From the NCBI GenBank assembly GCA_963754535.1, contig CAVWGG010000024.1, positions 248,001 through 312,000 of the forward strand: DNA of 64,000 nucleotides, in the 5' to 3' direction. This stretch comes from RPQJ01 sp963754535. GTDB lineage: Bacteria; Pseudomonadota; Gammaproteobacteria; Steroidobacterales; Steroidobacteraceae. Both the position numbers and the translations under genes were made by a program. Below, in pieces: positions 56,657 to 64,000 of the stretch (the first letter of the stretch is position 1; the number at the start of each line of letters is the position of its first letter). The notes beneath the pieces were generated by a model. It saw only the letters and a program-made list of their open reading frames with translations. It had not been told where the DNA came from and did no database searches.

Positions 56657-57433
56657 TCAGGCGCGCAGGCGGTGCGCGCGCAGCCTCTCGTACAAGGGAC
56701 GGCACCGCGCCTCGATCTCCGCGACGGCGGGTGGCAGCGGCTTTGCCGCCGCAACCTCTGCTGGTTGCGGCGGCGACGTTTCAAAACCGGTCGATTGCTC
56801 GACCCGGTCGTACCAGTGTTTAGCCCAGACACCGTCGGACTCGCGCCGCCCGGCGGGCCACCACAGCATGCGATCCGTGAACGGCACGCCGAGCGCAGCG
56901 CACAGTGCGCGCAGCATCGGCTCGGGCCGCTCGAGCAGGTCGGCGGAGTCGAGCACGGCAGGCACCTGGCCCGTGCGCAGGATCACGTGCTCGAAGATCT
57001 CGACCTGCTGCGGCAGGCCCGTGGCCAGCAAGTCGAAGCTCGTGAGCTTCTCGCCAAGCGATGCCAGCATCGCGGACGGGTCGCGGATCAGGAAGGCGTG
57101 CGTGACCGAGTCGAGCCACTCACGACCCATGTGCGGCAGCAGGTGGTGCGACATCTGCTTCTGGTAGAAGACGCGAATGTCCGGCGGCATCGGGGCGAGG
57201 AGCGCGCCGGCCACGCGACGCCAGTCGGATTCCTGGTGCGCAATGATCTCGTCGCGGCCGGGATGGTCGCGGCCGGTGACTTTCAGGTAGTGGGCGTAGA
57301 ACGGCTCGTCGATGACGATCGTGTCGCCGCGGTTCTCCCACGAGCGCATGAACGCCGTCGAAATGTTGCGCGGCCCCGACCACATCGCGAGCCGCAGCAC
57401 GCCATCACCCGCTGCGGAAACCGTCCGTTCCAT
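56657..57433 (-). CDS. Sulfotransferase-like protein
   Basis: The 258-aa product has a PAPS-binding-loop-like start, LAMWSGPRNISTAFMRSW (residues about 15-32), typical of a family annotated as sulfotransferases near aminotransferases. The helical VTHAFLIRDPSAMLASL segment resembles the 3'-phosphate-binding region. No substrate can be assigned and activity is not assured. It lies 9 bp upstream of the class IV aminotransferase, so the two are very likely co-expressed. Confidence 0.82.
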   Translation of the reverse strand: MERTVSAAGDGVLRLAMWSGPRNISTAFMRSWENRGDTIVIDEPFYAHYLKVTGRDHPGRDEIIAHQESDWRRVAGALLAPMPPDIRVFYQKQMSHHLLPHMGREWLDSVTHAFLIRDPSAMLASLGEKLTSFDLLATGLPQQVEIFEHVILRTGQVPAVLDSADLLERPEPMLRALCAALGVPFTDRMLWWPAGRRESDGVWAKHWYDRVEQSTGFETSPPQPAEVAAAKPLPPAVAEIEARCRPLYERLRAHRLRA

Positions 57434-57475
57434 TCTGTCCAGCCTGACGCGCGGCCGCTGCCGCGCGCAGGCATC

Positions 57476-58273
57476 TTAGGTGATCGGCTTGCGGAAGCGG
57501 TAGACGAACTGGTCCGTCTTGCCACGAATGGCCTCGTCGAAAACGAGCCGGGTGTGGTCGTCCTCCGGGTGCGCAAGCACCACGCTCGCCCGGTCGAACA
57601 CGAACCCCGCCCGCTCGAACTCGGCACGGACGACCGCCGGATCGATGCGGTGCAGTTCGTCCACGACCTTGGCGGTGTCGCCGCCCGCCTTTGCCACGTG
57701 ATCCTGCACCACCACTACGCCGCCCGGCTTGAGCGCCGCCTTCAGCCGCTTGAGCAACTCGGCCGGATCGGTACGGTTCCAGGTGCCATCGGCTGGCCGC
57801 CAGTACGCGTCGTGGAAGCTCATGACGAACAGTGCCGCATCGATGGAACCGGGAGGCAGCTGCAGCTCGTCGACCTCGGCCGTCACCTGGCGCACATTGC
57901 CGAGCCGCCCATCCGCATACCGCGTCGCGATGCCTTTCTCCGCGAACTTCGCGTACGGCGGATTGTTGTAGGCGATCACCTGGCCCTTGACGCCCACCGT
58001 GCGGGCCAGCAATTCCGTGTAGTAGCCACCGGCCGAGAACATGTCGGCAACGCGCATCCCCGGCATCACGCCGAGAAACGCGAGTACCTCGCGCGGCTTG
58101 GCCGCCGCGTCCCGCTCCACATCGGTCCCGGGCCGATCCGGACTGGCGATCGCCGCGTCGATCGCTGCGGTGTCACGGAGCTGCTCCGCGGGAGCTTGCG
58201 TCGCAGCCGGCACGGACGCGGACCCGATCATGGCGATAGCGGCAGACAGCAGCAGGCCAACGGTCTTGTTCAT
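57476..58273 (-). CDS. Exported SAM-dependent methyltransferase-like protein
   Basis: This 265-aa product has a signal peptide (ASVPAA-TQ, about residue 23) and a methyltransferase fold with GVMPGMRVADMFSAGGYYTE as motif I region and FVMSFHDAYW downstream. It is a paralogue of the gene at 45344-46243 (similar order of motifs and the same export signal) but clearly diverged. The ATG at 58273 has GAGGAG six bases upstream. The function is not known. Confidence 0.82.
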   Translation of the reverse strand: MNKTVGLLLSAAIAMIGSASVPAATQAPAEQLRDTAAIDAAIASPDRPGTDVERDAAAKPREVLAFLGVMPGMRVADMFSAGGYYTELLARTVGVKGQVIAYNNPPYAKFAEKGIATRYADGRLGNVRQVTAEVDELQLPPGSIDAALFVMSFHDAYWRPADGTWNRTDPAELLKRLKAALKPGGVVVVQDHVAKAGGDTAKVVDELHRIDPAVVRAEFERAGFVFDRASVVLAHPEDDHTRLVFDEAIRGKTDQFVYRFRKPIT

Positions 58274-58324
58274 GCGGTACTCCTCGGTGAAGCGGCGATG
58301 GTACTGCACGGGGCGTAAGGCAGG

Positions 58325-59146
58325 TCAGCCGAACGCGCGGTAACCCATTCGCACCGCCACGAGGAAGAGGAAGCCGCCGAAGGCCGCCGTGAGCTTCCGC
58401 CGGTCGAGTGAATGCGCGAGCCTCGCGCCGAGCGGCGCAACCGCCCATGAAATCGGGGCAATCAGCGCGAGGCCGGGCAGGCTCACGTAGCCGATCGTGA
58501 GCGGCGGCAGCAGTTCCGGCGGCGGGCGCGCCAGCAGGTAACCGATTGTTGCCGGCACGGCGATCCAGAGTCCCAGCCGAGCCGCAGTGCCGACGGCCTT
58601 GTGGACCGGCTCGCCGAGCAGCGTCATCGTCGGCACGCTGAGCGTGCCGCCGCCGATCCCCATCATCGAAGAGACAGCGCCGATACCTGCGGGAATCAGC
58701 GCGCCGGGCAAACCGCCCGGCAGTCCCTGGTGCAGCACGACATGATCGATCGGCAGCAGCATCTTGAGCGCCGCCGCGAGTGCCACGACACCGAACACCA
58801 GCGCCAGCACGTGTGCGTCGAGATGCGACGCCACCATGGCGCCGGCCAGCGAACCGGTCACGATGGGAACGGACCAGCGGCGCACGACGACCTCGTCGAC
58901 GGAGCCGCGCTTCGCGTGCGAACGCGACGACGAAATCGCCGTCGGGACGATGGTGGCCATCGAGGTGGCCACGGCGACGTGCAGCGCGACGTCGTGCGAG
59001 ACGCCGGCAGCCTGCAGCGCAAAGTCGAGCGCGGGGACGATCACGATGCCGCCACCGACGCCGAGCAGTCCGGCGATCAGACCGCCCACCGCGCCTGCCG
59101 CGACGAGTGCCGCGATCACGGGCAACCAGTTTGCGTACGCTTCCAT
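58325..59146 (-). CDS. TauE/SafE family membrane permease
   Basis: The 273-aa protein has about eight hydrophobic helices in two repeats, each with a Gly-rich motif (GLLGVGGGIVIVPAL and SSMMGIGGGTLSVPTM). This is the TauE/SafE (DUF81) family of sulfite, sulfoacetate or organic-anion exporters. I start at the ATG at 59146, where the first helix begins; the open frame extends to 59374. It is divergent from the thiamine-diphosphate enzyme gene. Confidence 0.87.
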   Translation of the reverse strand: MEAYANWLPVIAALVAAGAVGGLIAGLLGVGGGIVIVPALDFALQAAGVSHDVALHVAVATSMATIVPTAISSSRSHAKRGSVDEVVVRRWSVPIVTGSLAGAMVASHLDAHVLALVFGVVALAAALKMLLPIDHVVLHQGLPGGLPGALIPAGIGAVSSMMGIGGGTLSVPTMTLLGEPVHKAVGTAARLGLWIAVPATIGYLLARPPPELLPPLTIGYVSLPGLALIAPISWAVAPLGARLAHSLDRRKLTAAFGGFLFLVAVRMGYRAFG

Positions 59147-59288
59147 CAATTCCAGTTCATCGTGGAAAACCGCAGCGATCCCCAAGAGGGTCGGGGCCGG
59201 GACCATTGCCCGGCCGGGCGCGCTATAGTGCCGGAAAATATCGGACCGGCAACGATGGCCGGCCTTTTGCGGGGACAAGGACACGACC

Positions 59289-61043
59289 ATGAGTGAAATC
59301 AGCGGCGGTGAAGTGCTTGCGCGCATGCTGCAGGCCGAGGGTGTCGAAAAGGTTTTCGGCATCATCGACGGCACGTACTTCGGCTTTTACTCGAGCCTGC
59401 ACAAGCTCGGCATCGAGATCGTCACGCCACGGCACGAGACCTGCGCGGCGCACATGGCCGGGGCCTACGCGCGCCTGACAGGGAAGCTCGGCGTCTGCAT
59501 GGCGAGCAATGGCCCCGGCGTCGCAAACCTGCTGCCGGGCCTCGTCGTCGAGAACGCGGAAGGCAATCGCGTGCTGGCGATCACCAGCTGTCGCCGGCCG
59601 CAGATCGTCTATCCCGACCGCGGCGGCGCCTACCAGGCCTTCGACCAGGTCGGCGCGATCCAGAAGTTCTCCAAGTGGAGCCACGCGGTCGTCGCGTTCG
59701 ATCGCGTCGCCGAACTCGGCCGCACCGCAATTCGCAACTGCTGGGAAGGCCGGCCGGGCGTCGTGCACCTCGACGTGCCCGAGACGATCATGAACGGCAA
59801 GGTGAAGGCCGAAGTCGCGATCTGGCAGCCGCAACAGTTCCGCAACACGCGCGCCATCACGCCCGCGCCCGAACAGGTGACGCAGGCGGCCGACCTGCTG
59901 GCCGCCGCTGACCTGCCGATCATTCATGCCGGCAGCGGCGTCATTCACGCGGCGGCCTACGACGAACTGCGCCGCGTGGCCGAGGCGCTGCACGCACCGG
60001 TCACGACGAGCTGGGCCGGTCGCGGCGTGCTGCCCGAGACGAACGAACTCGCCATGCCGATGGCGCTGATCAAGCTCAACAACCAGGTCCGCAACGACGC
60101 CGACATCGTGCTGTGCGTGGGATCGCGTCTTGGCGAGACTGACTGGTGGGGCAAGGCCCCGAACTGGCGGCACCCCTCCGAACAGAAGATGATCCAGGTC
60201 GACATCGACGGCCACATCCTCGGCGCCAACAAGCCCGCGACGCTGGCCGTGCTCGCCGACGCGAAGCTGTTCCTCGCCGCGCTCGCCACCGAACTCGAGA
60301 CGCGCAAGGCAAGCATGAATCTCGACGCGCGCCGCCGCCAGGTGGCGAAGTACCGGGACGTCATCCGCAGCGAGCGCGCGAAGCTCGACGAGAAACTCGC
60401 CGACATGGCCGTGCCGATGAACTCGGCCCACGTCGCGCACGTCTGCCAGCAGGTGTTCCCGGAAGGCACGACGCTCGTCGCCGATGGCGGCAACACCGCG
60501 GTCTGGGCGATGTTCTTCCACGAGATGCGCATACCGAACACGCTGCTCTCGACGTTCAAGTTTGGCATGCTCGGCGCAGGCGTCGCGCAGGCGCTCGGCG
60601 CGGCCGTGGCACGGCCCGACAAACCCGTGTGCTGCATCATCGGCGACGGCGCGATGGGCTTCCACCCGCAGGAAGTCGAGACGGCCGTGCGCAACGGCCT
60701 GCAGGTGGTCTTCCTCGTGCTCTGCGACAAGCAGTGGGGCATGGTGAAGATGAACCAGCAGTTCGCACTGAAGCCGATCAAGACACTGATCAAGAAGTCG
60801 CTCGGTCCCGACGAGACCATCAAGGCCGATCTCGGCGAGATCCGTTTCGACAAGCTGGCCGAAGCGATGGGCGCTCACGGCGAGCGCGTGGCCGATCCGC
60901 GTGATCTCAAGGCCGCGCTCGAACGGGCCCTCGCCACGGGCGGGCCGGCCGTGATCCACGTCGACGTCGACCCGGTCAAGCACATGTGGGCGCCGGGGCT
61001 CATGTACTTCAAGGACATGCATCTCGAGCCCAAGGGCAAATGA
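59289..61043 (+). CDS. Thiamine-diphosphate-dependent enzyme, acetolactate synthase-like
   Basis: The 584-aa enzyme has the three-domain layout of acetolactate synthase and relatives: a pyrimidine domain with the catalytic-type glutamate in RHETCAAHMAGAYAR, a central domain, and a PP domain with GDGAMGFHPQEVETAV. The usual second half of the cofactor motif (NN) reads CD here (LVLCDKQWGMVK), with aspartate in the magnesium position. No FAD site or regulatory subunit is evident. It could be a 2-hydroxyacyl-CoA lyase, decarboxylase or carboligase. AAGGA precedes the ATG, and its stop overlaps the transporter start. Confidence 0.85.
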   Translation: MSEISGGEVLARMLQAEGVEKVFGIIDGTYFGFYSSLHKLGIEIVTPRHETCAAHMAGAYARLTGKLGVCMASNGPGVANLLPGLVVENAEGNRVLAITSCRRPQIVYPDRGGAYQAFDQVGAIQKFSKWSHAVVAFDRVAELGRTAIRNCWEGRPGVVHLDVPETIMNGKVKAEVAIWQPQQFRNTRAITPAPEQVTQAADLLAAADLPIIHAGSGVIHAAAYDELRRVAEALHAPVTTSWAGRGVLPETNELAMPMALIKLNNQVRNDADIVLCVGSRLGETDWWGKAPNWRHPSEQKMIQVDIDGHILGANKPATLAVLADAKLFLAALATELETRKASMNLDARRRQVAKYRDVIRSERAKLDEKLADMAVPMNSAHVAHVCQQVFPEGTTLVADGGNTAVWAMFFHEMRIPNTLLSTFKFGMLGAGVAQALGAAVARPDKPVCCIIGDGAMGFHPQEVETAVRNGLQVVFLVLCDKQWGMVKMNQQFALKPIKTLIKKSLGPDETIKADLGEIRFDKLAEAMGAHGERVADPRDLKAALERALATGGPAVIHVDVDPVKHMWAPGLMYFKDMHLEPKGK

Positions 61044-61963
61044 ACGAACTCGACGCGGTCCGGCTGCACTTCAGCCCGGAATCGCTGATCGCGCTCGACG
61101 TCATCCTTGCCTTCGTGTTGTTCGGCGTCGCGCTCGACATGCGCGTCGCCGACTTCAAGGGCATCCTGACGTCGCCGCGAGGCACGCTGATCGGGCTGTT
61201 CGCACATTCCGTGCTGCTGCCGGCCGTCGCCTTCGCGCTCACGATGATCCTGCGACCCACGCCGAGCATTGCGCTCGGCATGATCCTCGTGGCTTCTTGC
61301 CCCAGCGGCAACATCTCCAACTTCCTCGTCAACTACGGCCACGGCAACACGGCGCTGTCGGTCACGATCGCGGCGTTCTCGATGCTGGGCTCGATCGTCT
61401 TCACGCCGTTCAACCTGTCGTTCTGGGGCGAACTCAATCCCTACACCCGGCCGATCCTGCATGCGATCAGCCTGAGCCCGCTCGAAGTGTTCGAGACGAT
61501 CGTGGTGCTGCTCGCGATTCCGAGCGCCTTGGGCATGTACACGGCGCACCGCTGGCCGGCTCTCGCCAGGCGCATCCGCGGCCCGTTCCGCGCGCTGTCG
61601 CTCGCGTTCTTCGTGTTGTTCGTGATCGGCGCGCTGGTCGTGAACTGGGACTTTTTCCTCAAGTACGTCGAACGCGTGGTGCTATTCGTCTTCCTGCTGA
61701 ACGCCTTCGCGCTGCTGACGGGCTACCTGACGGCCAAGGCGGCAAGCCTGCCGGAGGCCGACCGGCGCGCCGTCGCGCTCGAGGTCGGCATCCAGAACTC
61801 CGGGTTCGGCCTGGTGCTGGTGTTCAACTTCTTCGGCGGTCTCGGCGGGATGGCGATCGTCGCGGCCTGGTGGGGCATCTGGCACATCGTGGTCGGCACG
61901 ACGCTCGCGACCTGGTGGCGCAGGCACCCGCCCGCAGGACAGCCCGCGGAGGTCGCGGCATGA
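61040..61963 (+). CDS. BASS-family (bile acid:sodium symporter-like) transporter
   Basis: The 307-aa membrane protein has about nine or ten hydrophobic helices and the BASS motif SCPSGNISNFLVNYGHGNTA near residue 88. Members of the family move pantothenate, pyruvate, bile acids, glycolate or similar anions with sodium. The ATG overlaps the enzyme stop (ATGA) and its own stop overlaps the next ATG, so it is tightly coupled to the thiamine enzyme. The transported anion is probably a substrate or product of that pathway (inference). Confidence 0.87.
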   Translation: MNELDAVRLHFSPESLIALDVILAFVLFGVALDMRVADFKGILTSPRGTLIGLFAHSVLLPAVAFALTMILRPTPSIALGMILVASCPSGNISNFLVNYGHGNTALSVTIAAFSMLGSIVFTPFNLSFWGELNPYTRPILHAISLSPLEVFETIVVLLAIPSALGMYTAHRWPALARRIRGPFRALSLAFFVLFVIGALVVNWDFFLKYVERVVLFVFLLNAFALLTGYLTAKAASLPEADRRAVALEVGIQNSGFGLVLVFNFFGGLGGMAIVAAWWGIWHIVVGTTLATWWRRHPPAGQPAEVAA

Positions 61964-62940
61964 GCGGCCGGCGCATTCTCGTCACGGGCGGGGCGGGGTA
62001 CCTGGGCAGCGAACTGCTCAAGACGCTGGCATCTCGGCTGCAGGCCGGCGAGATCGACTGCGTCGTCGCGAGCGACGTGCGCGACATTCCAGCAGCGTCA
62101 CGCCGGCCCGGTGTCGAGTACGTGCTGCACGACGTCCGCGCCCCAGGGCTCGGCTCGCTGCTGTCCGCCCGAGCGATCGATGTCGTGGTGCACCTCGCAG
62201 CCATCGTCACGCCCGGCGCGAAGTCGAACCGTGAACTCGAATACGCCGTGGACGTTCTCGGGACGCAGAATGTGCTCGATGCCTGCCTGGCGGCAGGCGT
62301 GCGGCAGATCATCGTCACGTCGAGCGGAGCAGCCTACGGCTATCACGCCGACAACCCCGAATGGCTGACCGAGGACGATCCCGTCCGCGGGAACGAAGCG
62401 TTTGCGTACTCCCACCACAAGCGGCTGGTCGAAGAGATGCTGGCGGCCTGCCGGCGCGAGCATCCGGGACTACGACAGGTCGTGCTGCGCGTCGGCACGA
62501 TTCTCGGTGAGACGACGCGCAACCAGATCACCGCCCTGTTTGACCGGCCGCGCCTGATCGCGCTGCGCGGCTCCCGCAGTCCCTTCGTCTTCATCTGGGA
62601 CCAGGACGTGGTGGGCGCCATCGCGCACGCGATTCGCACCGATGCCGCGGGCATCTACAACGTGGCCGGTGACGGCGCGCTCAGCATCCAGGAAATCGCA
62701 CGGCGCCTCGGCAAGCCGTGCCTGACGCTGCCGCCTGCGCTGCTGCGGGCAGCGCTGGGGTTGCTGCATCCGCTTGGCCTGACTCGCTACGGGCCCGAAC
62801 AGGTCGACTTCCTGCGGTATCGTCCGGTCCTCGACAATCGCCGGCTGAAGGAAGGTCTCGGGTACGTGCCGCGCAAGACCTCCGCCGAGGTTTTCGACTT
62901 CTACTGCCGAACCCACGGCCTGGGCGGGAATTCGCAGTGA
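61960..62940 (+). CDS. NAD-dependent epimerase/dehydratase family protein
   Basis: The 326-aa extended SDR has the NAD loop VTGGAGYLGSELL at the N-terminus, the serine of VTSSGAAYGY and the Y-x3-K pair in AYSHHK. It resembles sugar epimerases and 3-beta-hydroxysteroid dehydrogenase-like proteins. The substrate is unknown. ATGA overlaps on both sides place it in the thiamine-enzyme operon. Confidence 0.86.
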   Translation: MSGRRILVTGGAGYLGSELLKTLASRLQAGEIDCVVASDVRDIPAASRRPGVEYVLHDVRAPGLGSLLSARAIDVVVHLAAIVTPGAKSNRELEYAVDVLGTQNVLDACLAAGVRQIIVTSSGAAYGYHADNPEWLTEDDPVRGNEAFAYSHHKRLVEEMLAACRREHPGLRQVVLRVGTILGETTRNQITALFDRPRLIALRGSRSPFVFIWDQDVVGAIAHAIRTDAAGIYNVAGDGALSIQEIARRLGKPCLTLPPALLRAALGLLHPLGLTRYGPEQVDFLRYRPVLDNRRLKEGLGYVPRKTSAEVFDFYCRTHGLGGNSQ

Positions 62941-63749
62941 CGCGACGCTCGTTTGCCGGCGCGACGGTCGTGATCAGCGGCGCAGCCAGCGGGCTGGGTC
63001 GCGCGCTTGCGCTGCGTTTCGGCGGCGCGGGATCGCGGATCGTCGCGCTCGACCGTGACGCCGCAGCGCTCGAACTGCTGCGCCAGGAAATGGGCACAGC
63101 AGGATGCGAGGTGCTTGCCCTGCCCTGCGATGTCACGGACGAGCAGGCGTGCACGGCCGCCATCGCCGCGGCCACGGCTCGATTCGGCCGCATCGATGCT
63201 GTCGTCAACAACGCCGGCATCTCCCATCGCAGTCCCTTCGAGGCGACGGCGACGGCGGTGCTGCGCCGCGTGATGGAAGTGAACCTGTTCGGTGCGATTC
63301 ACCTCACGCGCCCGGCGCTGCCGGCGCTGCGGCAGTCGCGCGGGCTGGTCGTCGCGATCTCGAGCGTCGCGGGGTACACGCCATTGATCGCGCGCACGGG
63401 TTATGCGGCGAGCAAGCACGCGGTGCACGGCTTCTTCGAGAGCCTGCGCACTGAGGTCGCGGCCGACGGCATCGACGTGATGCTGGTGTGCCCGTCCTTC
63501 ATCGCGACCGGCATCGACCGCAACGCGCTCGGCCCCGATGGCCGCGCCGTGACCCACGCGCAGGTGGTGATCGGCCGGCAACTGCAGCCGGACGCCGTGG
63601 CTGACCGCATCTTCCGCGGCTGCGAGCGCAGCCAGCGACTGCTGCTGATCGGCCGCACCGCCCGGGCCGCCTGGTGGGTCAGCCGCCTGGCGCCATCCCT
63701 GTACGAGCGGATCATGGCGAGGAAATTGCGCGGCGAGATGGTCGCGTGA
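62937..63749 (+). CDS. Short-chain dehydrogenase/reductase (classical SDR)
   Basis: The 270-aa product is a classical SDR with GAASGLGRALALRF (cofactor loop), VNNAGISHRSPFE, the SSVAGYTPLIARTGYAASK active site with Y-x3-K, and a C-terminal membrane-associated-type segment (APSLYERIMARK). The GTG at 62937 overlaps the previous stop; the longer open frame upstream lies in the epimerase gene. It probably oxidises or reduces a hydroxyl or keto group on an intermediate of this operon's pathway (inference). Confidence 0.88.
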   Translation: MTRRSFAGATVVISGAASGLGRALALRFGGAGSRIVALDRDAAALELLRQEMGTAGCEVLALPCDVTDEQACTAAIAAATARFGRIDAVVNNAGISHRSPFEATATAVLRRVMEVNLFGAIHLTRPALPALRQSRGLVVAISSVAGYTPLIARTGYAASKHAVHGFFESLRTEVAADGIDVMLVCPSFIATGIDRNALGPDGRAVTHAQVVIGRQLQPDAVADRIFRGCERSQRLLLIGRTARAAWWVSRLAPSLYERIMARKLRGEMVA

Positions 63750-64000
63750 ATTCGCCGCACCTGCCCCCGCCAGGGCCCTGGCGCCCTCGCCGTCTTTCGG
63801 AAATTCTCACGGACATCGCCAACGATCCTGCGCGCGAGCGGATCGCTATCGCCGACATCCGCGACGCCATGGGCGACCGCGCATTCGGTGCGATGATGTT
63901 CGTCTTCGCCGCGCCGAACACGCTGCCCGTCAATGCTCCCGGCGTGTCCGTCGTGCTCGGCATTCCCCTGCTGTTCCTGTCGCTGCAGCTGATGCTCGGA
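63746..64000 (+). CDS. ExoD-family membrane protein (3' end missing)
   Basis: Only the first 85 residues lie in the window. The sequence LSEILTDIANDPARERIAI followed by MGDRAFGAMMFVFAAPNTLP matches the ExoD family, membrane proteins first linked to exopolysaccharide synthesis and alkaline tolerance. The GTG at 63746 overlaps the SDR stop as GTGA, so it is the fifth gene of the operon. What it does in this context is not known. Confidence 0.82.
   Translation, partial: MNSPHLPPPGPWRPRRLSEILTDIANDPARERIAIADIRDAMGDRAFGAMMFVFAAPNTLPVNAPGVSVVLGIPLLFLSLQLMLG

Noticed and set aside
56354..58318. A 654-codon plus-strand frame across three minus-strand genes
   Set aside because: It covers the aminotransferase, sulfotransferase-like and methyltransferase genes, which all have motifs and ribosome sites.
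59223..61022. A 599-codon frame antisense to the thiamine-diphosphate enzyme
   Set aside because: The plus-strand protein carries cofactor motifs; the antisense product is low complexity.

Overview
The window is GC-rich (codon third positions are mostly G or C), dense with genes, and looks like the chromosome of a free-living aerobic proteobacterium, most likely a gammaproteobacterium. I base this on the nuoE-N order, a Hya/Hup-type uptake hydrogenase with an oxygen-tolerant cysteine pattern, glutathione-linked formaldehyde oxidation, and many outer-membrane and periplasmic proteins. I cannot name a genus from the sequence. I saw no rRNA, tRNA, phage, insertion sequence or CRISPR array.

Region 1 (1-10419, +) is the distal part of a respiratory complex I operon, nuoE (cut at the edge) to nuoN, with genes touching or overlapping. 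NuoG is unusually short (476 aa). It keeps ligands for all its FeS clusters, including an N7-like set, but has lost much of the molybdopterin-like domain. Region 2 (10483-21373) is a mixed block: a DUF454 membrane protein, a lone cyclic-nucleotide-binding protein, a YiiD-type thioesterase, a VanX-like dipeptidase lipoprotein, a Zn-ribbon protein, a divergent acyl-CoA dehydrogenase / acyl-CoA ligase pair, a tannase-family esterase, an ABC exporter, a GNAT acetyltransferase and a cation:proton antiporter.

Region 3 (27789 down to 21392, -) is a complete [NiFe] hydrogenase operon, hyaA-B-C-D-E-F plus a fused rubredoxin-HybE (HupI-HupJ) gene. The small subunit has the six cysteines of the proximal [4Fe-3S] cluster, so this should be an oxygen-tolerant, membrane-bound group 1d uptake enzyme that feeds electrons to quinone through HyaC. 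A large stem-loop separates the structural genes from the maturation genes. The antiporter gene lies 18 bp downstream on the same strand. The hyp maturation genes are not in the window.

Region 4 (28114-40589) holds a YVTN beta-propeller protein, a DUF481 outer-membrane protein, transaldolase, an MscS-type channel, a DUF3604 protein, an NAD(P)-binding protein, a catalytic/non-catalytic M16 peptidase pair and a DUF885 metallopeptidase-like protein. Region 5 (40771-45241, +) is a four-gene 2-oxoacid:acceptor oxidoreductase operon (gamma, alpha, beta, and a flavoprotein fused to ferredoxin domains).

Region 6 (45242-59146) contains an OmpA-family porin with a good terminator, a two-module M16 peptidase, DUF2891 and WYL-regulator genes, a VNGS-repeat beta-helix protein, the formaldehyde pair frmA-fghA, a class IV aminotransferase next to a sulfotransferase-like gene, two exported methyltransferase paralogues and a TauE/SafE permease. 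Three copies of a G-rich (GGGGTTA)n element, two of them large palindromes that begin at a stop codon, lie in this region.

Region 7 (59289-64000, +) is a translationally coupled operon: a thiamine-diphosphate enzyme with an atypical cofactor motif, a BASS-family transporter, two NAD(P)-dependent dehydrogenase-fold enzymes and the start of an ExoD-family gene. It has no assigned pathway and, with the G-rich palindromes, is the best candidate for something undescribed.
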